From the NCBI RefSeq assembly GCF_014638845.1, contig NZ_BMFP01000002.1, positions 514,373 through 578,372 on the forward strand: a stretch of 64,000 bases of DNA, written 5' to 3'. Each line of letters starts with the position of its first letter. Position 1 is the stretch's first letter. This DNA comes from Pontibacter amylolyticus. GTDB lineage: Bacteria; Bacteroidota; Bacteroidia; Cytophagales; Hymenobacteraceae. The notes beneath the pieces are model-generated. The model searched no databases and was not told the DNA's origin. It worked only from the letters and a program-made list of their open reading frames with translations. Shown here one piece after another: positions 38,076-46,331 of this stretch. Both the position numbers and the translations under genes were made by a program.

Positions 38076-38369
38076 ACCCACCCCTGCCCCTCCTTAACCA
38101 AGGAGGGGAGTCTGCTATAGCCGCTTATTCTGTCTTCATAATAGTGATTGTCTTACAGTTTGTCATCCTGATAGGATCTTGTGTGAAGGGAGGTTAAGCA
38201 GTAGCAATAACACACCCCTGCCTCTCTCTTCAAAGAGGGCCCCTACCCCCAGAGGGGAATTCCCGTGCAAGGAAGTCCCCCCTGAGGGGAGGAGCCTTGA
38301 CAAGGAAGGAGCAGGGTGATGATAAACTTAGGCTGGCCCAGATCTCTCACTCTGTTCGAGATGACAGGT
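38076..38369. repeat. Cluster of dispersed palindromic repeats between metH and metF
   Basis: Three families are packed in the spacer. (1) CACCCCTGCCCCTCCTT with a perfect 9-bp hairpin (38087-38095 with 38100-38108), and a related unit at 38213-38319 that starts CACCCCTGC and ends GCAGGGTG. (2) TGTCATCCTGATAGGATCTT at 38161-38180. (3) CCAGATCTCTC, 7 nt, TCGAGATGACAGGT at 38338-38369, the inverse of the copy at 3016. No gene is present. Confidence 0.7.
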
Positions 38370-38409
38370 AAGGCCCCAAGTTTGGGCTCTTATAAAAGGG
38401 GAAGCCCAA

Positions 38410-38440
38410 CCATTTAACAATACAGCAATTTAACCATCAA
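38410..38440. repeat. AACAATTTAACCATC-type repeat before metF
   Basis: CCATTTAACAATACAGCAAT followed by TTAACCATCAAT runs almost to the metF start codon. The same words precede genes at 3305, 10310 and 42243. Confidence 0.6.
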
Positions 38441-38446
38441 TATAAA

Positions 38447-39403
38447 TTGAAAGTAACCGAGCACTTCCAGAACGCCAACGGCAAGACGCTGTTCACCTTT
38501 GAGATCTTGCCGCCGCTCAAAGGCGAGAACATGAAGACCCTGTTCAACCACATCGACCCACTAATGGAGTTCAGGCCGCCCTTTATCGACGTGACCTACC
38601 ACCGCGAGGAGTATATCTACAAGCAGCGGGAGAACGGCCTGTTAGAGAAGCGCAGCACACGCAAGAGACCGGGCACGGTGGGCATTTGCGCGGCTATCCA
38701 GAACCATTACAAGGTCGACACGGTGCCACACCTGATCTGCGGGGGCTTTAGCAAAGAGGAAACAGAGAACGCCCTGATCGACCTGCACTTCCTGGGTATA
38801 GACAATGTGCTGGTGTTGCGCGGCGATTGTGTGAAGAGCGAGCAGCGCTTCGTGCCGGAGCCGGATGGCCATACCTATGCCACAGAGCTGATCGGGCAGG
38901 TTGTGAACATGAACAAGGGTTGTTACCTGGATGATGAGCAGGCATACCACAACGGCACCGATTTTTGCATTGGCGTGGCGGGCTACCCGGAGAAACACTT
39001 CGAGGCGCCCAACATCACCTCAGACTTGCGCTGGCTCAAAAAGAAGGTAGAGCTCGGCGCGGAGTACATCGTCACGCAGATGTTCTTCGACAACCAGAAG
39101 TACTTCGACTTCGTGAACCGCTGCCGGGCCGAAGGTATAAACGTGCCGATCATTCCGGGTCTGAAGCCGATGACCACCAAAACGCAGCTCACCCTGTTGC
39201 CCAGTCTGTTCCATGTCGAGATTCCGTGTGCGTTGGCCGATGCCATCGAGTCCTGTGCGGACAACAAAGCAGCTGCGCAGGTAGGCGTGGAGTGGGCGAT
39301 ACAGCAGTCGCGGGAACTGATGGAGTTTGGCGTGCCTTGCCTGCACTACTACTCGATGGGCAAATCGGAGTCTGTGCGGAAAGTGGCGGAGGCGCTGTTT
39401 TAA
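38447..39403 (+). CDS. metF: 5,10-methylenetetrahydrofolate reductase
   Basis: A 318-residue flavoprotein (TIM barrel) that makes the methyltetrahydrofolate used by MetH. Motifs: FTFEILPPLKG (catalytic Glu), FIDVTYHREE, PHLICGGFS, DNVLVLRGD and the YIVTQMFFDNQKYFDF block, with PIIPGLKPM near the C-terminus. Length is typical of bacterial MetF. The start is TTG at 38447, directly after a spacer repeat; no better upstream start exists in frame. Together with metH it completes the methyl branch of methionine synthesis. No separate riboswitch precedes it. Confidence 0.97.
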   Translation: MKVTEHFQNANGKTLFTFEILPPLKGENMKTLFNHIDPLMEFRPPFIDVTYHREEYIYKQRENGLLEKRSTRKRPGTVGICAAIQNHYKVDTVPHLICGGFSKEETENALIDLHFLGIDNVLVLRGDCVKSEQRFVPEPDGHTYATELIGQVVNMNKGCYLDDEQAYHNGTDFCIGVAGYPEKHFEAPNITSDLRWLKKKVELGAEYIVTQMFFDNQKYFDFVNRCRAEGINVPIIPGLKPMTTKTQLTLLPSLFHVEIPCALADAIESCADNKAAAQVGVEWAIQQSRELMEFGVPCLHYYSMGKSESVRKVAEALF

Positions 39404-39436
39404 AGAAGAAACCTCAACTAAACTAAACCTAACCTT

Positions 39437-39467
39437 AAGGCTGGGGCTTCTGGCTCCGGCTTTTTTT
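39437..39467 (+). terminator. Terminator after metF
   Basis: An 11-bp stem with several G-T pairs (AAGGCTGGGGC and GCTCCGGCTTT) and a seven-T tail, about 35 bp after the metF stop. Confidence 0.85.
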
Positions 39468-39480
39468 ATTTTCGGGTTCA

Positions 39481-39635
39481 CTATACCTGACCCCTGACCT
39501 CGCGGTGTCTTTAGACCCGCGAGCGTCTAACAGATCGGCCTTCGGTAAATAGGTACAGGTATAGGCTCAGCTACGGCTGCTGGCAGTAGACACTCGCGGG
39601 AGCTGCGCACACCGCGAGGTCTGAGTCAGGTATAG
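39481..39635. repeat. 155-bp element with long terminal inverted repeats (MITE-like)
   Basis: The two ends are imperfect inverted repeats of about 49 bp. The left end reads CTATACCTGACCCCTGACCT then CGCGGTGT; the right end, reverse-complemented, reads CTATACCTGACTCAGACCT then CGCGGTGT. Both continue to a CCCGCGAG(C/T)GTCTA block. The ends include the genome-wide CTATACC word. No coding capacity. It lies just before the stop of the minus-strand cyclase gene. Confidence 0.8.
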
Positions 39636-39642
39636 CGATGCA

Positions 39643-40413
39643 TTACAAAGTCGGGAAAACGGGAGACAGCTTGTACAGCACCGGCTTGCTGGGGCTGGCG
39701 TCAAGTTGCAGACTGGCAATCTGCAGGTTGAGCAGGTATAGCCCGTCGTCTACCTGGTCCGGCACATAGATCAGTTCGGTGATAGTGGCACCGCAGCGGG
39801 TGTTTCTGGGGTACTGCCAGAAAGCGTGGTGGCAGAGCAATTTACCTTCGTCCAGTTCGCGGTCCACAGAAGGCAGGTCGAGGAGCAGGTGCTGGATCCC
39901 TTTTTCGGCCAGGTATTGGCCAATCGTGTGCTCCAGGTAGGGTGGGTTGGTGCCGGAGTAGTGGCGGGTGAGTTTCTCGTCTGAGTTAGGCAGGGTGCGG
40001 ATGACGAGTGCTTCGCACTTTATACCTTGCAGCCTGGCTTTCACATCGTCGAGTAGCACCACTTCATCGCCGTTTTCCTGCTTTTGCGGCTGCACCGTAA
40101 TCAGCTGCGCCACGAACAGAAAGCGTTTCAGGCAGTTGTGGATGGTGGCGTGCTCGTCGGCGGAGATGTGGCCGTAGCACTCGGTGTGTGTGCCGTTGCC
40201 GTGCGGCGTCAGGTGCACCCGCTTGTAGTTGGTGCTGCCGCCTTCTGCCACGCTTCCCACGAAGTCGCCTACCCGGATCACATCAAAAGCCACCGGCTCG
40301 GCCCAGAAGCACTCCGGTTGAAGCTGCTTGTCGTGCAGCGGCATCGAGATGTCCAGCGGCTGTGTCGGGTCGAAGGCATAGGGCTGGCCGCGGTATGTGA
40401 TGGAGGCTTGCAT
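39643..40413 (-). CDS. Cyclase/kynurenine formamidase-family hydrolase
   Basis: A 256-residue metal-dependent amidohydrolase-like protein. The family signature HxxGTHxD is present as HGNGTHTE (His71, His76, Glu78) followed by CYGH (His82), so the last acid is Glu rather than Asp. Also seen are QHLLLDLPSVDRELDEGKLLCHHAFWQ with conserved His residues and YLLNLQIASLQLDASPSKPVLY. Members include kynurenine formamidase and isatin hydrolase; the variant motif leaves the substrate open. It lies 3 bp from the 40417 gene, so the two are an operon. Confidence 0.88.
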   Translation of the reverse strand: MQASITYRGQPYAFDPTQPLDISMPLHDKQLQPECFWAEPVAFDVIRVGDFVGSVAEGGSTNYKRVHLTPHGNGTHTECYGHISADEHATIHNCLKRFLFVAQLITVQPQKQENGDEVVLLDDVKARLQGIKCEALVIRTLPNSDEKLTRHYSGTNPPYLEHTIGQYLAEKGIQHLLLDLPSVDRELDEGKLLCHHAFWQYPRNTRCGATITELIYVPDQVDDGLYLLNLQIASLQLDASPSKPVLYKLSPVFPTL

Positions 40414-40416
40414 GGC

Positions 40417-40836
40417 TTAACTGCTGTAACCCCGCAGCCAGCGCAGGGCATCAGCATCATTCGCAAAGTTTCTTACTTCGAAGGTCACTGCCCCCAGCGC
40501 TTCGGCTCTCGTTATCACAGCCTCGAATGAGAGTCTGTTAAAAACATTTTCGGGCAGCACGCGGGCCAGCTTTTTCAACCCCAGGTCCGAGAGTGACTTG
40601 TAATAGGTAGTGGACATCCACTCTTTGGTGTGGGGTAGCAGCTTGCCAATGGCCAGGGCGTTCAGTAGCAGTTTATCGTTCCCGGACTCCTGTAGAAGCT
40701 GGCTTATCATTTCAGCAATCTCAAGCATCTCGTTATGCTCCACGGGACGCAACCAGGTGTTGGTCAGTATACCGTGCTCGCGGTCTGTGGCAATCCGGCT
40801 GATGTCGTTCTGGTAAAGTGTTTCCAATAGCTGCAT
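40417..40836 (-). CDS. Hypothetical protein, STAS/SpoIIAA-like
   Basis: A 139-residue soluble alpha/beta protein (ISRIATDREHGILTNTWLRPVEHNEMLEIAE, then KEWMSTTYYKSLSDLGLKKLARV, ending FEVRNFANDADALRWLRGYSS). The arrangement resembles the STAS-like domain found in many Bacteroidota proteins of unknown role, and matches the protein at 27477 in order and C-terminal pattern. It is translated just upstream of the cyclase gene with a 3-bp gap. No function can be assigned. Confidence 0.7.
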   Translation of the reverse strand: MQLLETLYQNDISRIATDREHGILTNTWLRPVEHNEMLEIAEMISQLLQESGNDKLLLNALAIGKLLPHTKEWMSTTYYKSLSDLGLKKLARVLPENVFNRLSFEAVITRAEALGAVTFEVRNFANDADALRWLRGYSS

Positions 40837-40917
40837 AGTAGGTGTGGCGCGGGGCTCTGATTCCGTCCTACTTCAAATCTACGAATAAATCTGATATATA
40901 GTATGCTGTATATGTGG

Positions 40918-42045
40918 CTATTCTGCCATCAGATCCAGCGTGATCTGGTCGGCAAGCAGCTTGCCCTGGTCGGTCAGGTATAGCACGTCTGCCTCGATCC
41001 GGGCCAGACCTTTCTCTCGAAGCTGCTGCAGGTATAGCCGGTGCTGTGCCTGCAGGTCGTAGCCATACCTATCGCGCATCAGGCCCAGGTCGCAACCCCA
41101 GATGGTGCGGAGTGTGGTGAGCAGGTAGTCGTTGGCCTGGTCAGCTGGCGTGAGTTCTTCCACCTCGGCAGGTATAGCGCCTTCCGCCAGGGCGGCGGTA
41201 TACTTGCGGTTATTGGCCACGTTATACTGCCGGCTGTGGCCGTTGAAGGAGTGCGCACTCGGGCCTACGCCCAGGTAGTGCACCCCGCGCCAGTAATTGC
41301 TGTTGTGCTTCGACTCGTAGCCAGGCTTGCTGAAGTTGGAGACCTCGTACTGCACATACCCGTGCACTTTCATCTGTTCCAGCAAAATCTCAAACTGCTG
41401 CGCCGTGAACTCGTCTTCTGACGGCTTAAAGATGCCTTTTTTGCTCCAGCGGCCCAGGGCCGTGTCGGGTTCAATGGTGAGGGCATAACAGGAAACATGC
41501 TGCACGTTGAGCGAGAAGAGTGTTTCCAGGTCCTGCAGCCAGATGCTGTGGTCCGGCGCAGGTATACCGTAGATCAGGTCCACGGTGATGTTGTCGAAGC
41601 CGGCCGCCTGGGCGTCGCGCACGCACTGCAGGCTCTCCGTTGCGTTGTGGGCCCGGTTCATCATACGCAGGTGCGGCTCGTGGAAGGACTGCAGTCCGAT
41701 GCTCAGTCGGTTGATGCCTGCGGCTTTCAGCTCCTGCAGTTTCTCCGGCGACAGGTCATCCGGATTGGCCTCCAGTGTTATTTCTGCTTCCTCCGAAACT
41801 ATAAACAGCTCTTTGATGGTTTGCAGGAGAAGGTATAGCTCTGCCTGGGTGAGCAGCGAAGGGGTGCCGCCACCGAAATAGATGGTGCGCACTTCCTGTC
41901 CCTGCAGGTAATCTTTGCGCAGCTCCAGTTCCCGGGCAATGGCCTGAATGGTAGCCTCCTTGTGCCCCATGGAGGTACTGAAGTGGAAGTCGCAGTAATG
42001 GCAGGCCTGTTTGCAGAAGGGAATATGGAGGTAGATGCCGGACAA
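40918..42045 (-). CDS. hemW: HemW-like radical SAM haem chaperone
   Basis: A 375-residue radical SAM protein. The cluster motif is C11-KQA-C15-HY-C18-DF; the residue after is Phe20 rather than the fourth Cys of HemN, which marks HemW rather than coproporphyrinogen dehydrogenase. GGGTPSLL, EANPDDL and SIGLQSF follow as expected. HemW binds haem and helps deliver it to respiratory proteins. The start is TTG at 42045, giving the standard MSGIYLHIPFCKQ; no ATG suits. It is alone on its strand, with the spacer inverted repeat beginning right at its start. Confidence 0.93.
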   Translation of the reverse strand: MSGIYLHIPFCKQACHYCDFHFSTSMGHKEATIQAIARELELRKDYLQGQEVRTIYFGGGTPSLLTQAELYLLLQTIKELFIVSEEAEITLEANPDDLSPEKLQELKAAGINRLSIGLQSFHEPHLRMMNRAHNATESLQCVRDAQAAGFDNITVDLIYGIPAPDHSIWLQDLETLFSLNVQHVSCYALTIEPDTALGRWSKKGIFKPSEDEFTAQQFEILLEQMKVHGYVQYEVSNFSKPGYESKHNSNYWRGVHYLGVGPSAHSFNGHSRQYNVANNRKYTAALAEGAIPAEVEELTPADQANDYLLTTLRTIWGCDLGLMRDRYGYDLQAQHRLYLQQLREKGLARIEADVLYLTDQGKLLADQITLDLMAE

Positions 42046-42050
42046 TTTTT

Positions 42051-42232
42051 TAATTGTTAAATTTCTTTAATTGTTAAATTGCTGATGGTTAAATTGTTGT
42101 TGAGGTCGTGCAATATGTGAAGGTATAATGCGAGAATCCGTTCAGGCAATTTTACCTTTGCCGCTGTTATATACTATGACAAGGGTCCGTGTTATAGAGT
42201 TAACAATTTAGCCATTAAACAATTCAACAATT
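42051..42232. repeat. Inverted repeat bounding the 42046-42242 spacer
   Basis: The left end (about 42066-42102: AATTGTTAAATTGCTGATGG, then TTAAATTGTTGTTG) and the right end (about 42197-42233) are imperfect inverted repeats of about 37 bp built from the same AACAATTTA words as at 2803-3304. The arms touch the start regions of hemW (minus) and the Omp85 gene (plus). A -7-like TACCTTTG (42153-42160) lies between them. Confidence 0.65.
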
Positions 42233-42242
42233 CAGAACACAA

Positions 42243-44042
42243 ATGTACAAAATCGCGGTCTTAGTCTGGTGCTTATTCCTGTGGCTGCCCCTGGTGCAGG
42301 CGCAGGATAAGCCACCGGTGCCACCGCAGCAGGTGCAGCCGCCCGCGCCTAAGCTGGTTAGTCAGGCGAAGGCAGCACTCCGGGTATACACCGCTAGCCC
42401 CGATCGGCAGGTGCTCCGACAGTACAACTACCGCACCCAACTAACCGACACCGTAGAGGCCCGCAAAGAGGTAGTAGCGCTCGTGCATCGCCTGCACCAG
42501 GACGCATACCTGCTCGCCTCGGCAGACAGCTCTTACAAGAGCAATGATACGCTCCACGTGAAACTGCACATCGGCAGCCGCTTCGACTGGGCTGAGCTGC
42601 GCAACGGCAACCTGAGCGAAGGCATTCTGGTGGAGTCTGGCTTCCGGGAGAAGTTTTACCGCAACGTGCCCTTTAAACCGGCCGAATACGCCCGCCTGCA
42701 GCAGCGCATCCTCGATTACGCCGAGCGCAACGGCTACCCCTTCGCCTCCGTCTGGCTCGACTCCATTCAGATAGTAGATAACAAGATAAAAGCTGCCCTG
42801 ATGGTGGAGAAGGCCTTTGTGGTCACCTATGATACGCTACAGGTGATGGGCGGCAGCAAAACGCAGCCCAAATTTCTGATGCGCTACCTGCAGCTATACC
42901 CTGGGCAGCCCTACAACCAGGATCAGGTGGAGGCTTCGCAGCGCATGCTCACCACGCTGCCATACCTCAAAGTTGTGCGTCCTCCGCAGGTGCAGTTCCT
43001 CCGTGACAAGGCACGGGTCGTTTACTTCCTTGAAGACCGGCAAACGAGCCAGATAGATGGTGTGGTCGGTTTCCTGCCCGACCCAAGTCGCTCCGGCAAC
43101 AAGTTGCTTATTACGGGCGAGGCCAATATGAACATCCGAAACATCAAAGGCAGCGGCAAGCAATTGGGGCTGCAATGGCGGCGGGTGAACAAAGGCTCTG
43201 TGATCCTGAACGGCGAGTACCTGCACCCCAACCTTTTCGGGACTCCTTTTGAGTTGGGCACGCGATTCGGGCTACTGAAGCAGGACTCCAGTTACATCAC
43301 CATACAACCGCGGGTGCAACTGGCCTACAACACCATCCGGTACGGGCGTTTCAGTGTGTTTACCGAGTGGCGCAACTCCCGCATCCTCTCCACGGCTAGC
43401 CCGCAAAGCCTGCGGGCCCTCGACCTGGCCGACGCACGCACCAACACCTACGGACTGAACTACCTCTGGAATAACCTGGATGACTTCTATTTCCCACGTA
43501 AGGGACGACTGGTAGAGTTGCAGCTGGCGGCAGGTCGCAAGAAGCTGTTGCGCAACCCGAATCTGGAGAAGGAGTTTTACGATACCTTGGAGGTAAATAC
43601 GACCCAGCTCAGTCTGGGTGTGCGGCTGGAGAACTTCTTCAGGGTTGGCAAAAACAGCGCCCTGCTGGCCAGGCTCCGGGGCGAGGCACTGCTCAATGAC
43701 CAGATCTTTCTGAATGACATGTACCGTATCGGTGGGCTGTCCTCCCTGAGGGGCTTTGACGAGTACTTTTTCTTCGCTTCTACCTACGGCATCGGCACAC
43801 TGGAGTACCGCCTGTTCACGGCCGAGGATTCTTATGTGTTGCTCTTCTATGACCAGGGCTACTACCGCAGCGATCTGGAGCAGTCAAAGGCTGAAGGCCT
43901 GCCGCTCGGGGTTGGTGGAGGCATCAGCTTCAGTACCGGCGCAGGAATTTTTCAATTGGTGTACTCTGTCGGAAAATCAGAGCAACAGCCTATGTCGCTG
44001 AGAACCTCGAAGATACACTTCGGAATTACCAGTAAGTTTTAA
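42243..44042 (+). CDS. Omp85-family outer-membrane protein (BamA/TamA-like)
   Basis: A 599-residue protein with a signal peptide (LPLVQAQ), POTRA-like repeats (about residues 60-270, for example VESGFREKFYRNVPFKPAEYARLQQRILDYAERNGYPFASVWLD) and a C-terminal 16-strand-type beta-barrel of the D15/Omp85 family, ending in aromatic HFGITSKF. The central RIGGLSSLRGFDEY contains the conserved RGF of loop 6. It should sit in the outer membrane and insert or move proteins. It is shorter than true BamA, so it is a TamA-like or accessory paralogue. Confidence 0.9.
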   Translation: MYKIAVLVWCLFLWLPLVQAQDKPPVPPQQVQPPAPKLVSQAKAALRVYTASPDRQVLRQYNYRTQLTDTVEARKEVVALVHRLHQDAYLLASADSSYKSNDTLHVKLHIGSRFDWAELRNGNLSEGILVESGFREKFYRNVPFKPAEYARLQQRILDYAERNGYPFASVWLDSIQIVDNKIKAALMVEKAFVVTYDTLQVMGGSKTQPKFLMRYLQLYPGQPYNQDQVEASQRMLTTLPYLKVVRPPQVQFLRDKARVVYFLEDRQTSQIDGVVGFLPDPSRSGNKLLITGEANMNIRNIKGSGKQLGLQWRRVNKGSVILNGEYLHPNLFGTPFELGTRFGLLKQDSSYITIQPRVQLAYNTIRYGRFSVFTEWRNSRILSTASPQSLRALDLADARTNTYGLNYLWNNLDDFYFPRKGRLVELQLAAGRKKLLRNPNLEKEFYDTLEVNTTQLSLGVRLENFFRVGKNSALLARLRGEALLNDQIFLNDMYRIGGLSSLRGFDEYFFFASTYGIGTLEYRLFTAEDSYVLLFYDQGYYRSDLEQSKAEGLPLGVGGGISFSTGAGIFQLVYSVGKSEQQPMSLRTSKIHFGITSKF

Positions 44043-44079
44043 CGTGGCGCAATTTTTTTGAGGTTTTTGGCAACCAAAG

Positions 44080-44111
44080 CTTGCGTAGTAAGTATGTTTA
44101 TACTACTTTTG
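44080..44111 (+). promoter_or_regulatory. Promoter of initiator tRNA gene
   Basis: CTTG (44080-44083), 20 bp, TACTTTTG (44104-44111), an exact TAnnTTTG. The start site would be about 8 nt before the tRNA. Confidence 0.75.
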
Positions 44112-44125
44112 TAACACAATAACAG

Positions 44126-44198
<73 letters not shown>

Positions 44199-44202
44199 CC
44201 TA

Positions 44203-44246
44203 AAAAGAAGCCTGATTCAGAAATGAGTCAGGCTTCTTTGTTTTTT
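44203..44246 (+). terminator. Terminator after tRNA-fMet
   Basis: Stem AAAGAAGCCTGA / TCAGGCTTCTTT, then G and a six-T run. Confidence 0.92.
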
Positions 44247-44371
44247 ATTCCCCCTCATGCCGCTTTTTCTATCCTGCTGTTAATAACCTCCCCGACACAT
44301 TCGGCAAAGAAGCATCCGTATATGTAGTAAAATTACTATATTCGAAGTAGAATATATGACTGCTTTGCCAC

Positions 44372-45772
44372 ATGACACCAGCGCCATTCCGTTTTCTTCT
44401 CACTGCCCTCCTGCTTATTAACCTGGCACTGCCATCGCACAGCCGAAGCCATGCCGTTTCTGCTACTCCGGCAGGTATAGCATGGGTTGCTCCTGCCACC
44501 CCGGGGGCTATCAACGGGTCTGCAAAGGTTTGTCCAGGTCAGGACCTCCTCTACAGCGTGGAAGCCGTCGCAGGTGCGATGTACTATACCTGGTCCGTTC
44601 CGGACAGCTGGGTGATTACTTCCGGGCAAGGGGCCAGGCAAATCTCTGTTATAGCGGGTAGTAAAGGTGGCGTCATCAGTATAGTGGCTGAGAATAACGA
44701 CGGGGTAAGCGGGGCCCGCGAGCTGGCAGTTCAACTGGAAAAGCATCTTTTACAGCCTGGCGCCATAGAAGGGCCTACTGCCTTGTGTGCAGGTAGCCGG
44801 GCCAAGTTCAAAGTCGAGGCAACAGCTGGTGCCCGTTCGTATGTATGGAGCATTCCGGCCGGATGGGTGATTGTGTCAGGCCAGGGAACAAGCGAGGTAG
44901 AGATTCTGACAGCAACTGCAGGAGGAGTAGTGCGGGTGACCGCCGCGAACGCGTGTGGCCAGAGTGCCGTTTCCCAACTGGCTGTAACAGTCTACTCGCC
45001 TCTGAGCAATAATCATGTGCAGGGAGAGCAGGAGCTTTGTGTTGGACAGCAACCGCAGACCTTAGCCGGCAGTTTTCCTGCCGGTGGCGAGGGTGCTTAT
45101 GCCTATCTGTGGGAAAGCAGCATACAAAATGCATCCGAGGGATTTATACCTGCGGATGGCGCCAATAATCAGCAGAACTACACGCCGGGTGCCTTAACCG
45201 AAACCACCTGGTTCAGGCGCAGGGTGACGTCAGCAGATTGCCAGCACATCAGCGATGCGATCATGGTAAAAGTGCTGCCCGTACCTGCCAAGCCGGCTAT
45301 TGAGCAGTTGGGCGAAAAGGAATTGAAGGCGTCTGTGGCAGGAGCAGCGTACGAGTGGTGGCACAACGGCGTGTTGCTGGGGCAGCAGACGCAAGTTATC
45401 ACAATAGGGAAAGCAGGGGTTTACTCGGTGCGGGTGCAAAATTCCGAAGGATGCTCCTCTGCCGTATCTGACGCGCTGGAGGTGGTGCAGCAAGAGGAGG
45501 AAGAAGTGCAGCCGGAAGAAGTAATCCCTCCAGGGGTTAACGTGACACTGCGGCCAGGCGAAAGACAGCTGATCCTGTCTTCCAAGGAGCCCCTGCCAAA
45601 GGCACTGCTGCAAATAGCGGATCTTCAGGGGCGTGAGGTATACCGGAAAGAAATTTTGCAGTTGAACAAGCCTGTGACATTAGAGTTGCAGCAATTGCCA
45701 GATGGTATTTATATGCTCCTGCTCCACACACCCGACCTGTACCTGAAAAAGAAAGTGCTGCTACAGCGGTAG
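44372..45772 (+). CDS. PKD-like repeat surface protein with T9SS-type C-terminus
   Basis: A 466-residue protein with a signal peptide (LPSHSRSHAVSA) and two tandem PKD-like repeats of the type VPxxWxIxSGQG (about residues 45-215). These are the same as the repeats in the 1398-residue protein at 51445. A repeat of the type ending NNQQNYTPGALTETTWFRRRV (about 215-310) is shared with the protein at 46332. A Glu-rich linker follows, then a C-terminal beta domain (LPDGIYMLLLHTPDLYLKKKVLLQ) resembling a type A sorting tail. It should be secreted to the surface by T9SS. It opens the surface-protein locus. Confidence 0.85.
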   Translation: MTPAPFRFLLTALLLINLALPSHSRSHAVSATPAGIAWVAPATPGAINGSAKVCPGQDLLYSVEAVAGAMYYTWSVPDSWVITSGQGARQISVIAGSKGGVISIVAENNDGVSGARELAVQLEKHLLQPGAIEGPTALCAGSRAKFKVEATAGARSYVWSIPAGWVIVSGQGTSEVEILTATAGGVVRVTAANACGQSAVSQLAVTVYSPLSNNHVQGEQELCVGQQPQTLAGSFPAGGEGAYAYLWESSIQNASEGFIPADGANNQQNYTPGALTETTWFRRRVTSADCQHISDAIMVKVLPVPAKPAIEQLGEKELKASVAGAAYEWWHNGVLLGQQTQVITIGKAGVYSVRVQNSEGCSSAVSDALEVVQQEEEEVQPEEVIPPGVNVTLRPGERQLILSSKEPLPKALLQIADLQGREVYRKEILQLNKPVTLELQQLPDGIYMLLLHTPDLYLKKKVLLQR

Positions 45773-46331
45773 CCGCCACGATCTGCTTTCAGAAGGGTGC
45801 GGAGCTTTGTTTCTCTTGCGCGTTTACTTTCTACTTAATGGGCAAACTGCCTAGAGCAAGCAAGCGTGTTTGAGAACTTAGGCAAGTCATTGCCTCCACC
45901 CGGGTTCATTGTCCGGGGTGGAGGCGGCCTCTGCCGATGTCTGGTTTATGTCAACGGCGGGCCAGGGTTTCTGTGCATTGGCTTGACGAATACATGCCCG
46001 CCTGCTCCCCTTTTCCTTCAAGTGCATTACCTCGACAGATTAAATATTACCCCTACTATATTTAAACGGAACTATACCTTTTCCCGTAGAAAAGGGTCTT
46101 CTGCTATGAGGAATTATCAGAGTGAAGCCTAAACAATATTGCACTTCATTTGTAAGCCAATTTCGGGAGTGAATATATCAACCACTAATTAGGGTATATA
46201 TACTGTTATTTGATTGTTTTACTTATATTTAGATAATATTAGCTTTAAAGTCATGCTCTGATAAATCATAATGAAAGATTATATCGTTATAGTTTCAGTA
46301 TAGCCAAATTTCATCCTTTAAATCTGATCCG
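45773..46331. other. Spacer with GC-rich hairpin and AT-rich promoter region
   Basis: A 559-bp spacer. GCCTCCACCC (45892-45901) pairs with GGGTGGAGGC (45916-45925) across a 14-nt loop; there is no T-run. The last 230 bp are very AT-rich and probably hold the promoter of the 46332 gene, but no clean TTTG/TAnnTTTG pair was found. An 88-codon frame here lacks protein-like composition and was not called. Confidence 0.5.

Noticed and set aside
39643..42045. Many long plus-strand frames opposite the cyclase and hemW genes
   Set aside because: They mirror the minus-strand genes and show no domain or signal sequence.
45866..46132. 88-codon frame in the spacer before the large adhesin
   Set aside because: It crosses a GC-rich hairpin, has Gly/Pro/Cys-rich unstructured composition and no ribosome-binding site.
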